A stretch of 64,000 nt of DNA from RPQJ01 sp963748985 (GCA_963748985.1 CAVVKQ010000011.1:62001-126000), one strand, 5' to 3'; positions 1 to 9,253 are shown, numbered from the stretch's first letter. Translations and numbers: made by a program. Notes: a model not told the origin generated them from the sequence alone.

Positions 1-260
1 CGCTGCTGCGGGCGCGCCTGCTGGAAGCGCAACGGCAGAAGCAGACGGCGCAGCAGGCGCAGGAGCGCAAGCTGCAGGTGGGCACGGGCGACCGCTCCGA
101 GCGGATCCGCACCTACAACTATCCGCAGGGGCGAGTGACGGATCACCGCATCAACCTGACGCTGTACCAGCTGCCCTCGGTCATGGAGGGCGCTCTCGCC
201 GACGTGATCGGCCCGCTGCAGCAGGAATGGCAGGCGGAGCAGCTGGCGCAGCTGGAGTGA
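1..260 (+). CDS. prfA: Peptide chain release factor 1, 3' end (partial)
   Basis: This is the last 85 codons of a class I release factor, which recognises UAA/UAG in the ribosomal A site and triggers peptide release. The gene runs in from the left edge; the reading frame begins at base 3. The visible protein has the stretch IRTYNYPQGRVTDHRI followed by LYQLPSVMEGAL, which in RF1 lies shortly after the GGQ loop (outside the window), and then a charged Gln/Glu-rich tail. prmC, whose product methylates the GGQ glutamine of release factors, follows on the same strand, the usual prfA-prmC pair. The TGA stop abuts an array of 7-bp repeats. RF1 rather than RF2 is favoured by the prmC neighbour and the absence of a prfB-type context. 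Confidence 0.93.
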   Translation, partial: LLRARLLEAQRQKQTAQQAQERKLQVGTGDRSERIRTYNYPQGRVTDHRINLTLYQLPSVMEGALADVIGPLQQEWQAEQLAQLE

Positions 261-261
261 G

Positions 262-400
262 TAGTGAATAGTGAATAGTGAGTAGTGAGTAGTGAATAGT
301 GAGTAGTTGGAGACTGCAGTTGTCACTGCTGGTGTAGCCGCTCGTCTTGCCAATCACTACTCACTACTCACTACTCACTACTCACTAATCACTAATCACT
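262..400. repeat. Inverted pair of 7-bp tandem arrays (TAGTGAG type)
   Basis: Six consecutive 7-mers of the form TAGTGA(A/G) occupy 262-303. Seven 7-mers of the complementary form (A/C)TCACTA occupy 353-400, separated by about 49 bp of non-repetitive sequence. The two arrays face each other and could pair as a long imperfect stem of roughly 40 bp. The left array begins right after the prfA stop, and the right array ends 6 bp before the prmC ATG, so the normal ribosome-binding position of prmC is made of repeat sequence. Seen directly; function is unknown. Confidence 0.9.
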
Positions 401-406
401 TCCCCC

Positions 407-1267
407 ATGGCCACCGAAGTCTCCCAGCTGATCGCGGAAGGCCGCTTGCGCTTGCAGCGCGTGACGGACCAGCCGAGTCATGAAGCCGAGATCCTGCTTG
501 CCGCCGCGCTCGGCAAGTCGCGCGCCTGGATCAAGGCCCACCCCGAAGAACGCATCCTCGACTGCGAAGCCACGGACCGCTACGAGGCCTATGTCACGCG
601 GCGCGCGCACGGCGAACCGGTGGCCTACGTCCTCGGCGAGAAGGAATTCTGGTCGTTGCCGCTCGAGGTCACGCCGGACGTGCTCATTCCACGACCCGAG
701 ACCGAACTCGTCGTCGAACTCGCCCTGACCCACCTCCCGCGCGACCAGGAGGCGCGGGTGCTCGACCTCGCAGCGGGCAGCGGTGCGATTGCACTGGCTC
801 TTGCCCGGGAGCTGCCGCGCACGACCGTCGTTGGCACGGACATCTCTGCGGCGGCCATCGCCGTGGCACGACGCAACGCGCAACGACTCGGCCTCGCCAA
901 CGTCCAGTTCAGGACGGGTAATTGGTTCGAGCCGGTCACGGTAGAACGGTTCGACCTGATCGCCAGCAATCCTCCGTACATCGCTGAATCCGACGATCGC
1001 GTCGAACCAGCCGTGCGCCGCTTCGAACCGCACGCTGCGTTGTTCGGCGGAACGGACGGACTCGAGGCATTGCGGATGATCGCCGGCACGGCGGGCGGTC
1101 ACCTGTCGCCAGGAGGTTGGCTGGTCGTCGAGCACGGGGACCGGCAGGGCATTGCCGTACGCGAACTGCTGGGTGGGGCGGGGTTCGCCGAAGTCACGAC
1201 CCACCAGGACCTGGCCGGTCTCGACCGCTGCACCGCAGGCCGCTGGCCGGGAAGCCCCGGCGCGTGA
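407..1267 (+). CDS. prmC: Release factor glutamine N5-methyltransferase PrmC/HemK
   Basis: SAM-dependent enzyme that methylates the glutamine of the GGQ motif in RF1 and RF2, raising termination efficiency. The 286-residue protein has the family layout: a helical N-terminal substrate domain (about 1-85), the linker motif RPETE at 96-100, SAM-binding motif DLAAGSGAIAL near 120-130, and the catalytic NPPY motif at 188-191 that holds the target glutamine amide. Length matches the family (about 280). It lies directly after prfA. The start ATG at 407 has no purine-rich site upstream; instead it is preceded by a run of (A/C)TCACTA repeats and five Cs, which suggests unusual initiation or translation coupled to prfA. 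Frame and homology are unambiguous. Confidence 0.96.
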   Translation: MATEVSQLIAEGRLRLQRVTDQPSHEAEILLAAALGKSRAWIKAHPEERILDCEATDRYEAYVTRRAHGEPVAYVLGEKEFWSLPLEVTPDVLIPRPETELVVELALTHLPRDQEARVLDLAAGSGAIALALARELPRTTVVGTDISAAAIAVARRNAQRLGLANVQFRTGNWFEPVTVERFDLIASNPPYIAESDDRVEPAVRRFEPHAALFGGTDGLEALRMIAGTAGGHLSPGGWLVVEHGDRQGIAVRELLGGAGFAEVTTHQDLAGLDRCTAGRWPGSPGA

Positions 1268-1337
1268 CATCGAGCCGCCGCCCGTTCACTATGCGCACCC
1301 TCTTTCGTACCACTTTTCGCAGGCAGGTCACGCAGCC

Positions 1338-1832
1338 ATGATCCGATTCGAAACTTCGCTCGGCGCGTTCACGATCGAACTCTTCGAGAAGGATGCGCCC
1401 GTAACGGTGCAGAATTTTCTCGACTACGTCGACGCCGGCCATTTTGACGGCACCGTCTTCCATCGCGTGATCCCTGGCTTCGTCGTGCAGGGCGGCGGCA
1501 TGACCGAGGACATGAAGCAGAAGTCGACGCGCACGCCGATCAAGAACGAAGCCAACAACGGCGTCAAGAACCGGCGCGGCACGCTATCGATGGCGCGCAC
1601 CAACGATCCGCACAGCGCCACGTCGCAGTTCTTCATCAACCTGGTCGACAACTCCAGCCTCGACCCGGGCCGCGGCGGCGCCGGCTATGCCGTGTTCGGC
1701 TGCGTCTCCGAGGGCATGTCGGTGATCGACGCAATGGCCAAGGTGAAGACTGGCCGTCGCGGCATGCACGACGACGTGCCGGTCGAGCCGGTCAAGGTCA
1801 TCAGCGCGAAGCGCGTCGCAGCCGCACAGTAA
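1338..1832 (+). CDS. ppiB: Cyclophilin-type peptidyl-prolyl cis-trans isomerase, cytoplasmic type
   Basis: Catalyses cis/trans isomerisation of X-Pro bonds during protein folding. The 164-residue product is a single cyclophilin domain with no signal peptide, like cytoplasmic PpiB. Recognisable segments are FHRVIPGFVVQGG (catalytic Arg), SMARTNDPHSATSQFFINL, and YAVFGCVSEGMSVID. The open frame extends to 1152, but the added residues overlap prmC and do not resemble a cyclophilin; ATG 1338 gives the standard N-terminus MIRFETSLGAF. It sits between prmC and mtgA with a 70-bp gap upstream. Confidence 0.94.
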   Translation: MIRFETSLGAFTIELFEKDAPVTVQNFLDYVDAGHFDGTVFHRVIPGFVVQGGGMTEDMKQKSTRTPIKNEANNGVKNRRGTLSMARTNDPHSATSQFFINLVDNSSLDPGRGGAGYAVFGCVSEGMSVIDAMAKVKTGRRGMHDDVPVEPVKVISAKRVAAAQ

Positions 1833-1871
1833 TACACGCAGCAATCCGCAACTTTTCCGGGGCAACAGCGA

Positions 1872-2591
1872 ATGGCGAAACGTCGGCGCGGGCTGGCGGG
1901 CCGGACCCTGCGCAGTCTGCTGTTCGCAGGTCTCGCCTGGGCGGCGCTGACGCTGGTGACCGTGGTCGCGTTCCGCTGGATCGACCCACCCTTTACGACC
2001 TTCATGCTCACGGACCGCGTGGGCGCGCTGTTCTCGCGCGAGCAAGGCTACGATTTCAGCCACGACTGGGTCGACTGGGACCAGATCTCGAAGCACGCCG
2101 CCGTCGCGGTAATTGCCGCCGAGGACCAGAAGTTTCCCCACCACCGCGGGTTCGACTTCAAGCAGATCGACAAGGCGCTCACGGACCGGGAACGCGGCCG
2201 CCGCGTGCGCGGCGCCAGCACGATCTCGCAGCAGGTCGCCAAGAACATCTTCCTGTGGCGCGGGCAGAGCTGGTTCCGCAAGGGTCTCGAGGCTGGTATT
2301 ACCGTGCTGATCGAGACCTTCTGGAGCAAACAGCGCATCCTCGAGGTCTACCTGAACATTGCCGAGTTCGGGCGCGGGACGTACGGCGTACAGGCCGCCA
2401 GCCGCCGCTACTTCCACAAGGACGCGGTCCGGCTGAGCCGTTCCGAGGCCGCGTTGCTCGCGGCCGTGCTGCCCGCTCCCACGCGCTTCAAGGTCGCGGC
2501 ACCGTCGAAGTACGTCAGGAAACGACAAAGCTGGATCGAGCGGCAGATGTACGCGCTCGGCGGAACGTCCTATCTGGCGGAGTTGCACTGA
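1872..2591 (+). CDS. mtgA: Monofunctional biosynthetic peptidoglycan transglycosylase
   Basis: Polymerises lipid II into glycan strands at the outer face of the inner membrane (GT51 family) without a transpeptidase domain. The 239-residue protein has one N-terminal membrane helix (about 13-34) and then the GT51 domain: AAEDQKF with the catalytic glutamate near residue 84, GASTISQQ at 114-121, KNIFLW, and the second acidic motif ILEVYLNIAEFG near 156-167. Length and domain content fit MtgA and rule out a bifunctional class A PBP. The ATG is preceded by GGGGCAAC. It adds to the murein-synthesis genes elsewhere in the window (mrdA, rodA). Confidence 0.95.
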   Translation: MAKRRRGLAGRTLRSLLFAGLAWAALTLVTVVAFRWIDPPFTTFMLTDRVGALFSREQGYDFSHDWVDWDQISKHAAVAVIAAEDQKFPHHRGFDFKQIDKALTDRERGRRVRGASTISQQVAKNIFLWRGQSWFRKGLEAGITVLIETFWSKQRILEVYLNIAEFGRGTYGVQAASRRYFHKDAVRLSRSEAALLAAVLPAPTRFKVAAPSKYVRKRQSWIERQMYALGGTSYLAELH

Positions 2592-2643
2592 CGGCGGCAA
2601 GCTTGGGCCGCCAGCACGAAACGATGCCAGCCGGGGACACTGC

Positions 2644-4116
2644 ATGAGCAAGGCAACGGCAGCACGCCGCACTCACATCGCGATCATCGGCGCGGGGCAT
2701 TCGGGCCTGTGCATGGGGATGCGCCTCAAGCAGGCCGACCAGCACGATTTCGTGATCCTCGAAAAGGCCGCCACGCTCGGTGGCACGTGGCGCGACAACA
2801 CTTACCCTGGCGCGTCCTGTGACGCGCCGTCGTTTCTTTACAGCTTCTCGTTCGCGCAGAAAACCGACTGGAGCCGGCGCTTCGCCTGGCAGTCGGAGCT
2901 GCTCGGTTACTCCACCGAGCTCGCCATCAAGCACGGCTTGCTGCCGCACTGCCGCTTCAATGCAGAGGTCACGCGGATCGCGTATGACGAGACCGCCAAC
3001 ACGTGGACGCTGGCTTGCGCGGACGGCACGGAGATCGTCGCGGACTTCGTCATTGCGGGCGTTGGGCAACTCAATCGGCCATCCACCCCGGCGATTGGCG
3101 GCCAGGACACCTTTGCTGGCACGCAGTTTCATTCGGCGCAGTGGAACCACGGGGTAGATCTTGCGGGCAAGCGCATAGCCGTGATCGGCAATGCCGCGAG
3201 CGCGGTCCAGTTCGTGCCGCAGATCGCACCGCTCGCGTCGAAGCTTACGATTTTCCAGCGCTCGGCCAACTGGCTCATGCCGCGCAAGGACCGCCTCTAT
3301 GCACCGCGTACGCAGCGGTTGCTCACGCGGTTCCCAGGTCTCGCCGCGCTGTACCACAACGCACAGTGGTTCTTCTTCGGCGAGATGCAGCTCACGCCGC
3401 TCATGAAGCAGGTGAAGCCAGTGCAGGCACTCGCGCGCTGGAAGTCGCTGGCGCACTTGCGCCGCCAGGTCAAGGATTCCGCGCTGCGCGTGAAGCTCGA
3501 GCCGGACTATCCAATCGGCGCCAAGCGCGTGCTGTTCAACGACGACTACTACCCGGCGCTGTCGCGACCGAATGTCGAACTGGTGACAGACGCCATCGAT
3601 CGCATCGAGCCCGAAGGCGTGCGCTCACGGACCGGCGAACTGCATGCCGCCGACGTCATCATTTACGCGACGGGATTCAAGAGCACCGACTTCCTCGCCC
3701 CGATGCAGATCACCGGCCGCGGCGGACGCGACCTGAAGCACGAATGGGCGAAGGGCGCGCGTGCGTACCTCGGTGTCACGGTCACCGGCTTCCCGAACTT
3801 CTTCATGCTGTACGGCCCCAATACCAACCTCGGTCACAACAGCATCCTGGTCATGATCGAGGCGCAGGCGGGTTACATCCTCGACGCACTCGCGAAGATG
3901 AAGGCGCGAGGCGTCACGCGCATCGACGTCAAGCGCGACGTGCTGGAAGCTTACAACCGCAGCCTGCAGCAGGACCTGGCCCGGTCCGTGTGGGCCGCTA
4001 CCGGCGCCAGCTGGTACAAGCTCGCTGACGGCACCATCACCAACAACTGGCCGCACAGCACCATCCGCTACCAGCGCCTGCTGCGCGAGGCGAAGCTCGA
4101 GGATTACGACACATGA
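2644..4116 (+). CDS. FAD/NAD(P)H-dependent monooxygenase, Baeyer-Villiger/flavin-containing type
   Basis: Flavoprotein monooxygenase that probably inserts oxygen into a ketone, or oxygenates a heteroatom, with NADPH. The 490-residue protein shows the FAD Rossmann motif IIGAGHSG near 14-21, the motif FAGTQFHSAQWN at 157-168 that closely matches the type I Baeyer-Villiger fingerprint FxGxxxHxxxW(P/D) (N replaces the last residue), and a second nucleotide-binding glycine motif IGNAASAVQF near 181-190. The C-terminal YGPNTNLGHNS segment is also typical. Substrate cannot be read from sequence; relatives act on steroids, cyclic ketones and aromatic ketones. Its stop overlaps the ATG of the following M28 peptidase (ATGA at 4113-4116), so the two were probably co-translated. 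Confidence 0.88.
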   Translation: MSKATAARRTHIAIIGAGHSGLCMGMRLKQADQHDFVILEKAATLGGTWRDNTYPGASCDAPSFLYSFSFAQKTDWSRRFAWQSELLGYSTELAIKHGLLPHCRFNAEVTRIAYDETANTWTLACADGTEIVADFVIAGVGQLNRPSTPAIGGQDTFAGTQFHSAQWNHGVDLAGKRIAVIGNAASAVQFVPQIAPLASKLTIFQRSANWLMPRKDRLYAPRTQRLLTRFPGLAALYHNAQWFFFGEMQLTPLMKQVKPVQALARWKSLAHLRRQVKDSALRVKLEPDYPIGAKRVLFNDDYYPALSRPNVELVTDAIDRIEPEGVRSRTGELHAADVIIYATGFKSTDFLAPMQITGRGGRDLKHEWAKGARAYLGVTVTGFPNFFMLYGPNTNLGHNSILVMIEAQAGYILDALAKMKARGVTRIDVKRDVLEAYNRSLQQDLARSVWAATGASWYKLADGTITNNWPHSTIRYQRLLREAKLEDYDT

Positions 4117-5881
4117 CGAAGATTGTATTGCGCTTGACCTTGCACTGCTGACCCTGCCGCTGCTGGCGCCGACCGCCGGGCGCGCGGCGATGCCGGAAAA
4201 GACTACGCCAGCGAAGGATGTGCCAGCTAAAGAGGCGCCAGCGAAGGATGTGATCGACCCGCAGCGCCTGTCGGACATCACGCGCACGTTGTCATCCGAC
4301 GAGTTCGAAGGGCGAGCGCCGGGTACGGTGGGCGAGACAAAAACCATCGCGTACCTCGTTGAGCAATTCAAAGCCGCGGGACTCGAGCCGGCCGGGCCGG
4401 ATGGCTCCTACGTCCAGGTCGTGCCGCTGGTGCGCACGCAGGTGCCGACCGACGCGTCCATGAGCGTCACCGTGGCCGGCAAGCGGCGCCCGCTGGTGCA
4501 GCAACAGGACATGGCCGCGCTTGCACTGCGCCCCGTCGACCGGGTGCATATTGCAGATGCGCCGCTGGTGTTCGTCGGTTATGGCGTCAGCGCACCGGAA
4601 CGCGGCTGGGACGACTACAAGGACGTCGACCTGCGCGGCAAGGTTGCCGTGTACCTCGTCAACGATCCGGACTTCGAAGCGATGCCGGGCGAGGACGCCT
4701 ACGGCAAGTTCGGCAGCAAGGCGGCCACTTACTACGCGAGGTGGACGTACAAGTATGAAGAGGCAGCGCGCCGCGGCGCGATTGCGGCACTGATCGTGCA
4801 CGAGACGGAGCCCGCGGCGTACGGCTGGAACACGGCCATCGCGCCGAACGGCGAAGGCTACGACATCGTGCGAGCCGATCCAGCGAAGGAGAAACTGCTG
4901 CTGCAGTCGTGGCTGCATCGGGACGCCGCGGTCGAGATTCTGCGCGGCGCGGGCCTCGATTTCGAGACGCTGAAGAAGAGCGCGCGCAGCAAGGCATTCC
5001 AACCCGTCCAGTTGCGGGACTCGACGTTCGCGGCGGATTTCCCGCTCGTCCACGCTCGCATCGACAGCCACAACGTGCTCGGCAAGATCACCGGCGGGCG
5101 GTATCCGAACGAAAGCATCATGGTCGGCGGACACTGGGACGCATACGGCAGCGGCGAGCCCGACGCCAACGGCCTGCGATTCCGGGCGGGCGCGCTCGAC
5201 GATGCCATCGGCATGGCCGGCGCGATCGAAATCGCGCGTGCATTCAAGCAGGGTCCGCGTCCGGACCGCACGATCGCATTCTCGGCGTGGACCGCCGAAG
5301 AACGCGGGTTACTGGGATCCGAGTACTACGCGGATCACCCGTGGCTGCCGCTCGCAGACGACCGTCGCGAATTTCACGATGGACGTGCTGCAGCCGAACG
5401 GCCTCGCGCGCGACATCGTGCTGGTCGGCGCGGGTCAGAACGAACTGGAATCACTGCTGACGCAAAAGGCCGCCGGCCAGGGCCGCGTCGTTACGCCAGA
5501 CGCCAAGCCTGAGCGTGGCCTCGCCTTCCGTGCCGATCACTTCCCGTTCGCCAAGCGCGGCGTGCCTACGTTGCTGCTGATGGGTATCGGCGGTGGCCAC
5601 GACCTCGTCAATGGCGGGCGCGAAGCCGGCGACCGCTGGGTCGCCGAATTCACGGCGAAGTGCTATCACCAGGCCTGTGACCGCTGGAGCGCGACCTGGG
5701 ACCTGAGCGGTGCAGCTCAGGACGTCACGCTCGTCTACCAGATGGCGAGCCAGCTCGCGAATTCGCGCGCGTGGCCGCAGTGGAACCCGGGCACCGAGTT
5801 CAGGGCGGTGCGGGATTCGACCGTCAGCGCAACGCAAGTAGCGCGACTCCAGCGCGAGAACGGCCCGAGGCCCAGGCGTGA
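4113..5881 (+). pseudogene. Secreted M28-family zinc aminopeptidase, interrupted by frameshifts
   Basis: Remains of an exported M28 metallopeptidase with a PA-domain insertion. ATG 4113 (overlapping the monooxygenase stop) starts MTKIVLRLTL. A missing base at about 4140 pushes the rest of the signal peptide (ALLTLPLLAPTAGRA) into another frame, which then runs from about 4142. Zinc ligand motifs follow: GGHWDAYG, GALDDAIG and TAEERGLLGSEYY. At about 5361 an extra base shifts the frame again, and the family sequence continues as TVANFTMDVLQPNG and DHFPFAKRGVP. The C-terminus is uncertain: the last good frame runs on past 5881 into the next gene, while another frame ends at TGA 5879-5881, overlapping the GTG of the next gene, implying a third shift. 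All pieces are otherwise well conserved, so sequencing error or very recent inactivation are both possible. Confidence 0.8.
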
Positions 5882-6454
5882 CCGACATCTTCAGCTTCAT
5901 TCTCGTCATGGTCTCGTTGGTGCTCGCCATCGGCGTTACCCATCTCGTCCATGGCGTTGCCAGTCTCATACGACATCGCGGCAACACTCGGCTCGAACCG
6001 CTCCCACTCGTCTGGGCCGCCAGCCTGTTCCTGGTTGCGGCCATCTACTGGTGGTCGTTGTGGGATTTTCGCAGGGTCGATTGGCGCTTCCACCACTTCT
6101 TCTACCTTCTCCTTGCCCCAACGCTCCTGCACGTCGCGGCAAGCCTGCTTGTCTCGACCGACACTGTCGCAGCCGGAGCGCATACTGCGGTCGGAGTTCG
6201 ACCGGATCAGGGTTCCGTTCATGGTCGTGATGGCGGCGTTCTCGATCGTCGTGGCGTTCGACGGATGGATTGTGGGTGTGGAGTCCTTCTGGACGGACTT
6301 TCGCCCGATACAGGTATGGACGGTCGGGTTATACGTCGCGGGCGCCACTCTCGCGGGCGTCCGTGCGCAACGCATCGTCGCCGGACTCGTGCTCGTCACC
6401 TACCTGGCCGCCGGCTTCTTCTTCCGCTACGTGCCCGGGGCATTCGGTTCCTGA
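5878..6454 (+). pseudogene. Polytopic membrane protein of unknown function, one frameshift
   Basis: No family recognised. GTG 5878 starts MTDIFSFILVMVSLVLAIG and the frame encodes about three hydrophobic segments, including LVWAASLFLVAAIYWW and YLLLAPTLLHVAASLLV. At about 6165 the hydrophobic pattern jumps to the neighbouring frame (SQPERILRSEFDRIRVPF), which then supplies about three more membrane segments and ends RYVPGAFGS at 6454. Joined, this gives a roughly 190-residue protein with about six membrane helices. The GTG start overlaps a TGA in the M28 reading frame, in the style of this genome. Neither half alone looks complete; the break is a single-base shift. Confidence 0.65.
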
Positions 6455-6504
6455 GGCCGCTTGACCAATCGCTGGCGCGCCGCCATCGCTGAGGGTCCGC
6501 AACG

Positions 6505-7191
6505 TCAGACCACTCCCAGCGAAGCAGAGAGCGTCAGGAAAGTGCCGATCGCAATGATCAGCCACGCGTTTACGGTCTGCAGGGGACCCTGCCAGCGCTG
6601 CACGCCGCCGAGAACTTTCGCTCCAGCCTGGGCACCGAACAGCACCGCCAACGCGACCACCGCGACCGGTACCGCGGTGGCAAGGCCATAGATCACGAAT
6701 AGCGGGAGCTGTGTCGGCGCACTCACCGTCAGCGGCAGCAGGCTGCCAAAGAACAGCGCTGCGGATGTCGGGCAGAACGTCAACGCAAACAGCACGCCCA
6801 GCAGGAATGCACCGGGTAGTCCGCGACTGGCCATGCCTTCCGTAGCACCTGGCTTTGCCGGCCCGAAATTGAGCCGCAGCGGAATCCAGCCAAGCAATAC
6901 GAGCCCGACGACGATCAGCAGCGGGCCGATGAACGGCTCGAGGACCGTCTGCAGGAGGCGCGAGGTCTGAGGAGCCGCCGCAATGCCCCATGCGACGAGA
7001 ATCCCCACGGCCACGTAAGCAACAGCTCGCCCGGTGGCGTAGGCCAGTACCCCTGCGATGGCGCGTTGCTTCGTGTCGAGACGTCGCGCGAGGAATGACA
7101 CTGCCGCGATGTTCGTCGCAAGCGGGCACGGGCTGACGGAGGTCATCAACCCGAGCCAGGCCGCCGCAAGCACCGCAGCGAGAAGACTCAA
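6505..7191 (-). CDS. arsG: ArsG-like efflux permease for aromatic arsenicals
   Basis: Inner-membrane permease of the CcdA/TauE-like fold. The hydrophobic N-terminal segment contains TSVSPCPLATNIAAVSFL, the hallmark of the ArsG group described from the Shewanella arsEFG cluster, where it exports amino-aromatic arsenicals. A second Cys/Pro-containing motif, FALTFCPTSAALFFGSL, marks the internal repeat. About six membrane helices are visible. I place the start at TTG 7191, whose bases overlap the arsF stop (TTGA) and give a 228-residue protein starting LSLLAAVLAAAWLG; the longer frame to 7290 only adds out-of-family residues overlapping arsF. It is the last gene of the arsR-permease-arsE-arsF-arsG cluster. 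The family call is from memory of motifs; substrate is inferred. Confidence 0.78.
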   Translation of the reverse strand: MSLLAAVLAAAWLGLMTSVSPCPLATNIAAVSFLARRLDTKQRAIAGVLAYATGRAVAYVAVGILVAWGIAAAPQTSRLLQTVLEPFIGPLLIVVGLVLLGWIPLRLNFGPAKPGATEGMASRGLPGAFLLGVLFALTFCPTSAALFFGSLLPLTVSAPTQLPLFVIYGLATAVPVAVVALAVLFGAQAGAKVLGGVQRWQGPLQTVNAWLIIAIGTFLTLSASLGVV

Positions 7192-7667
7192 GAAACGCTG
7201 CCCAGGTGACGGCGAATGGCGTCGACCACGTACGCCTCGAACGCTTGCTCGTCCTTCTGCTTCGACCAGACCTCTTGCAGGTTCTCCCACTTCACTTCCT
7301 GGCCCTTCGCCCGGTCCGAGACAATGACCGTCTTGCTGATGAGCTGGTAGTCCTGCACGAAGTGCTCGTTACCGGGGCCATCGAGGTTGATCGTCTGCAG
7401 CACGACGCGTCCAATTGCGATCTCCGGCGCGAAGTTGTTCTCGACGGTCTCGCGCGTGAGGCGCTCGATGCGAACGCAGGTCGCGCAACGGACGTCGCTG
7501 CTGAAGTACGTCACCTGGATCACGTCAGGGGTGACGCCCGGCTGGGTCGTGACGACCGTTTGCCGAACCGCGGGCAGATCGGCTGCCTGTCGTGCCTGCT
7601 GAATGGCAGCCCAGCAACCGACGCCGGCGAGCGCGATCAACGCGAACTTGAGGATGCGTTTCTTCAT
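7188..7667 (-). CDS. arsF: ArsF-like thioredoxin-fold protein
   Basis: A 159-residue protein with an N-terminal hydrophobic anchor or signal (KFALIALAGVGCWAA) and a periplasmic thioredoxin-like domain carrying the redox pair in VRCATCVRIER (CATC). The order ArsE-like, ArsF-like, ArsG-like matches the Shewanella arsEFG locus, in which E and F together reduce nitro-aromatic arsenicals to amines that ArsG exports. The C-terminus ends DAIRRHLGSVS and its stop overlaps the arsG TTG. It starts 2 bp after the arsE stop, so E, F and G are translationally linked. Assignment rests on the small CxxC domain plus context. Confidence 0.75.
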   Translation of the reverse strand: MKKRILKFALIALAGVGCWAAIQQARQAADLPAVRQTVVTTQPGVTPDVIQVTYFSSDVRCATCVRIERLTRETVENNFAPEIAIGRVVLQTINLDGPGNEHFVQDYQLISKTVIVSDRAKGQEVKWENLQEVWSKQKDEQAFEAYVVDAIRRHLGSVS

Positions 7668-7669
7668 GC

Positions 7670-7901
7670 TCAGCTCAGCAGCTTCTTCGCTTCATCGAGC
7701 GACGGCACCTTGCCGCTCACCTTCACGGCGCCATCCACGACCAGCGCAGGCGTGAACATCACGCCGAAGTCCGCGAAACGGGTCACGTCGGTGACCTTCT
7801 CGAGCTCGTACGTCAGCCCCATGTCATTGCGCCGCCTGTTCGGCGACCGCCGTGAGAGCGCGGCATTTGGCGCAGCCGGAGCCGAGAATCTGGATCTTCA
7901 T
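7670..7901 (-). pseudogene. arsE: ArsE-like small redox-active disulfide protein, one frameshift
   Basis: Reads MKIQILGSGCAKCRALTAVAEQAA from ATG 7901, the typical start of a roughly 76-residue thioredoxin-like 'redox-active disulfide' protein with CAKC as the active pair. In this frame a stop follows at once. One base further on, the family continues as NDMGLTYELEKVTDV, then FGVMFTPALVVDGAVKVSG, and stops at 7670. The shift lies at about 7826 in a GCGGCGC stretch. Both parts are well conserved, so this is either a sequencing slip or a fresh mutation. It lies between the permease gene and arsF in the arsenic cluster and is too short and broken to be called by ordinary gene finding. Confidence 0.72.
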
Positions 7902-7929
7902 GCGTCATCTCCCGCGGGGTGGCCCCGCA

Positions 7930-9253
7930 TCAATTCACCAGCAGTCCGTAACCCCAGCCCGTGATCGTCGCCATGACGACGACCAACAGGATGTAGGTGC
8001 CGGTCTTCTTCAGGCCGACAATCGAGTTGAGCACCAGCATGGCGGGCAGGCTCAGGGCCGGGCCCGCGAGCAACAGCGCAAGTGAAGGACCTGCGCCCAT
8101 GCCACTGCCGACGAGTCCTTGCACGATCGGGACTTCGGTCAGCGTGGCGAAGTACATGAACGCGCCTGAAACCGCGGCGAACAGGTTGGATGCGATCGAG
8201 TTGCCGCCGACGAGACCGCTGATCCACTCGGAGGGAATCATTCCCTCGTGACCCGGGTCGTCCGAGCAGGAAACCGGCCACGAGCACGCCGCCGAGCAGC
8301 AGCGGCACGATCTGCTTGGTGTAATCCCACGCCTGGTTGAACCACTCGCCGGCCTCGCCTTCGCGACCGGCCGTGAGCCACGCGAGACCGAGCACGGCGA
8401 CGAGGAACGGCCAGGTCGGGTGCCCGGGCAGGGCGATCGCAGTGATGGCACGTTGCCACGGCGACAGCCGCAATGCGCATCGGCTCGAGCTTGAACCAGC
8501 GCCACAGCATGGTCGCGAGCACTGCGCCGAGCAGCGAGGTGACCAGCCACTTGGTTGAGTAGACGGCCGCGAAGAAGCCCGTGGTCTGCGACGCAGCGCC
8601 CCAGTTCGCAAAGACCAGGATGCCGACCAGCACGGCGAAGAATGCGGCCGTCTGCGACAAGGGGCCGTCCGGCCTCAGGCTCAGGCAACGCAACTGCCGC
8701 GGCGGCTTTCTGCCGTTCCTCGTGGCGGAAGATCAACGCCATCAGCAAGCCGATGACCACGCTGAACACCACGGCACCCACCGCTCGCGCAAGGCCGAGC
8801 TGGCGCCGAGGACCTTGGCGGTCATCACGATCGCAAGCACGTTGATGGCCGGGCCCGAGTAGAGGAATGCCGTCGCCGGGCCGAGTCCTGCGCCCATCCG
8901 GTAGATGCCCGAGAACAGCGGCAGCACCGTGCACGAACACACGGCAAGAATGGTTCCGGACACGGATCCGACACCGTAGGCGAGCGGCTTTGGGGCGGTC
9001 GGCCCGAGAAAGCGCATGACCGACGCCTGCGAGACGAACGCGGCGATTGCGCCGGCGATCCAGAACGCCGGCAGCAGGCAGAGCACGACGTGCTCGCGCG
9101 CGTACCACTTGGTAAGTTCAAGCGCTTCGCTCACCGCGCCGTCGAAGCGCGGCGTTCCTACGGCAGGAAATACACCGCCGCAAACACGGCGGCGAGGAGT
9201 CCGAAAATCTTCAATTCGTGGCGGGATTCGGGATTGAGCGTAAGGGTGGTCAT
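7930..9253 (-). pseudogene. ArsP/UPF0718-type permease, broken by at least five frameshifts
   Basis: The parent gene begins at ATG 9253 (MTTLTLNPESRHELKIFG...) and ends GWGYGLLVN at 7930, giving a protein of about 440 residues with about ten membrane helices. Pieces in all three minus frames join in order: YFLP / VGTPRFDGAVSEALEL (shift about 9160); CSCTVLPLFSGIYRMGAG ... KVLGA / QLGLARAVGAVVFS (about 8808); ALPEPEAG / PLSQTAAFFAVLVG (about 8672); EPMRIAAV / SPWQRAITAIALPG (about 8463); LLGRPG / HEGMIPSEWISGLVGG (about 8255). The CSC-x3-P-L motif and the GPAINVLAI segment mark the permease family that includes ArsP, an exporter of organic arsenicals. Each piece is intact apart from single-base shifts. 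It follows arsR by 9 bp. Confidence 0.75.

Noticed and set aside
2592..2643. GGCGGC...GCCGCC hairpin between mtgA and the monooxygenase
   Set aside because: Six-bp stem with no following T-run; not convincing as a terminator.
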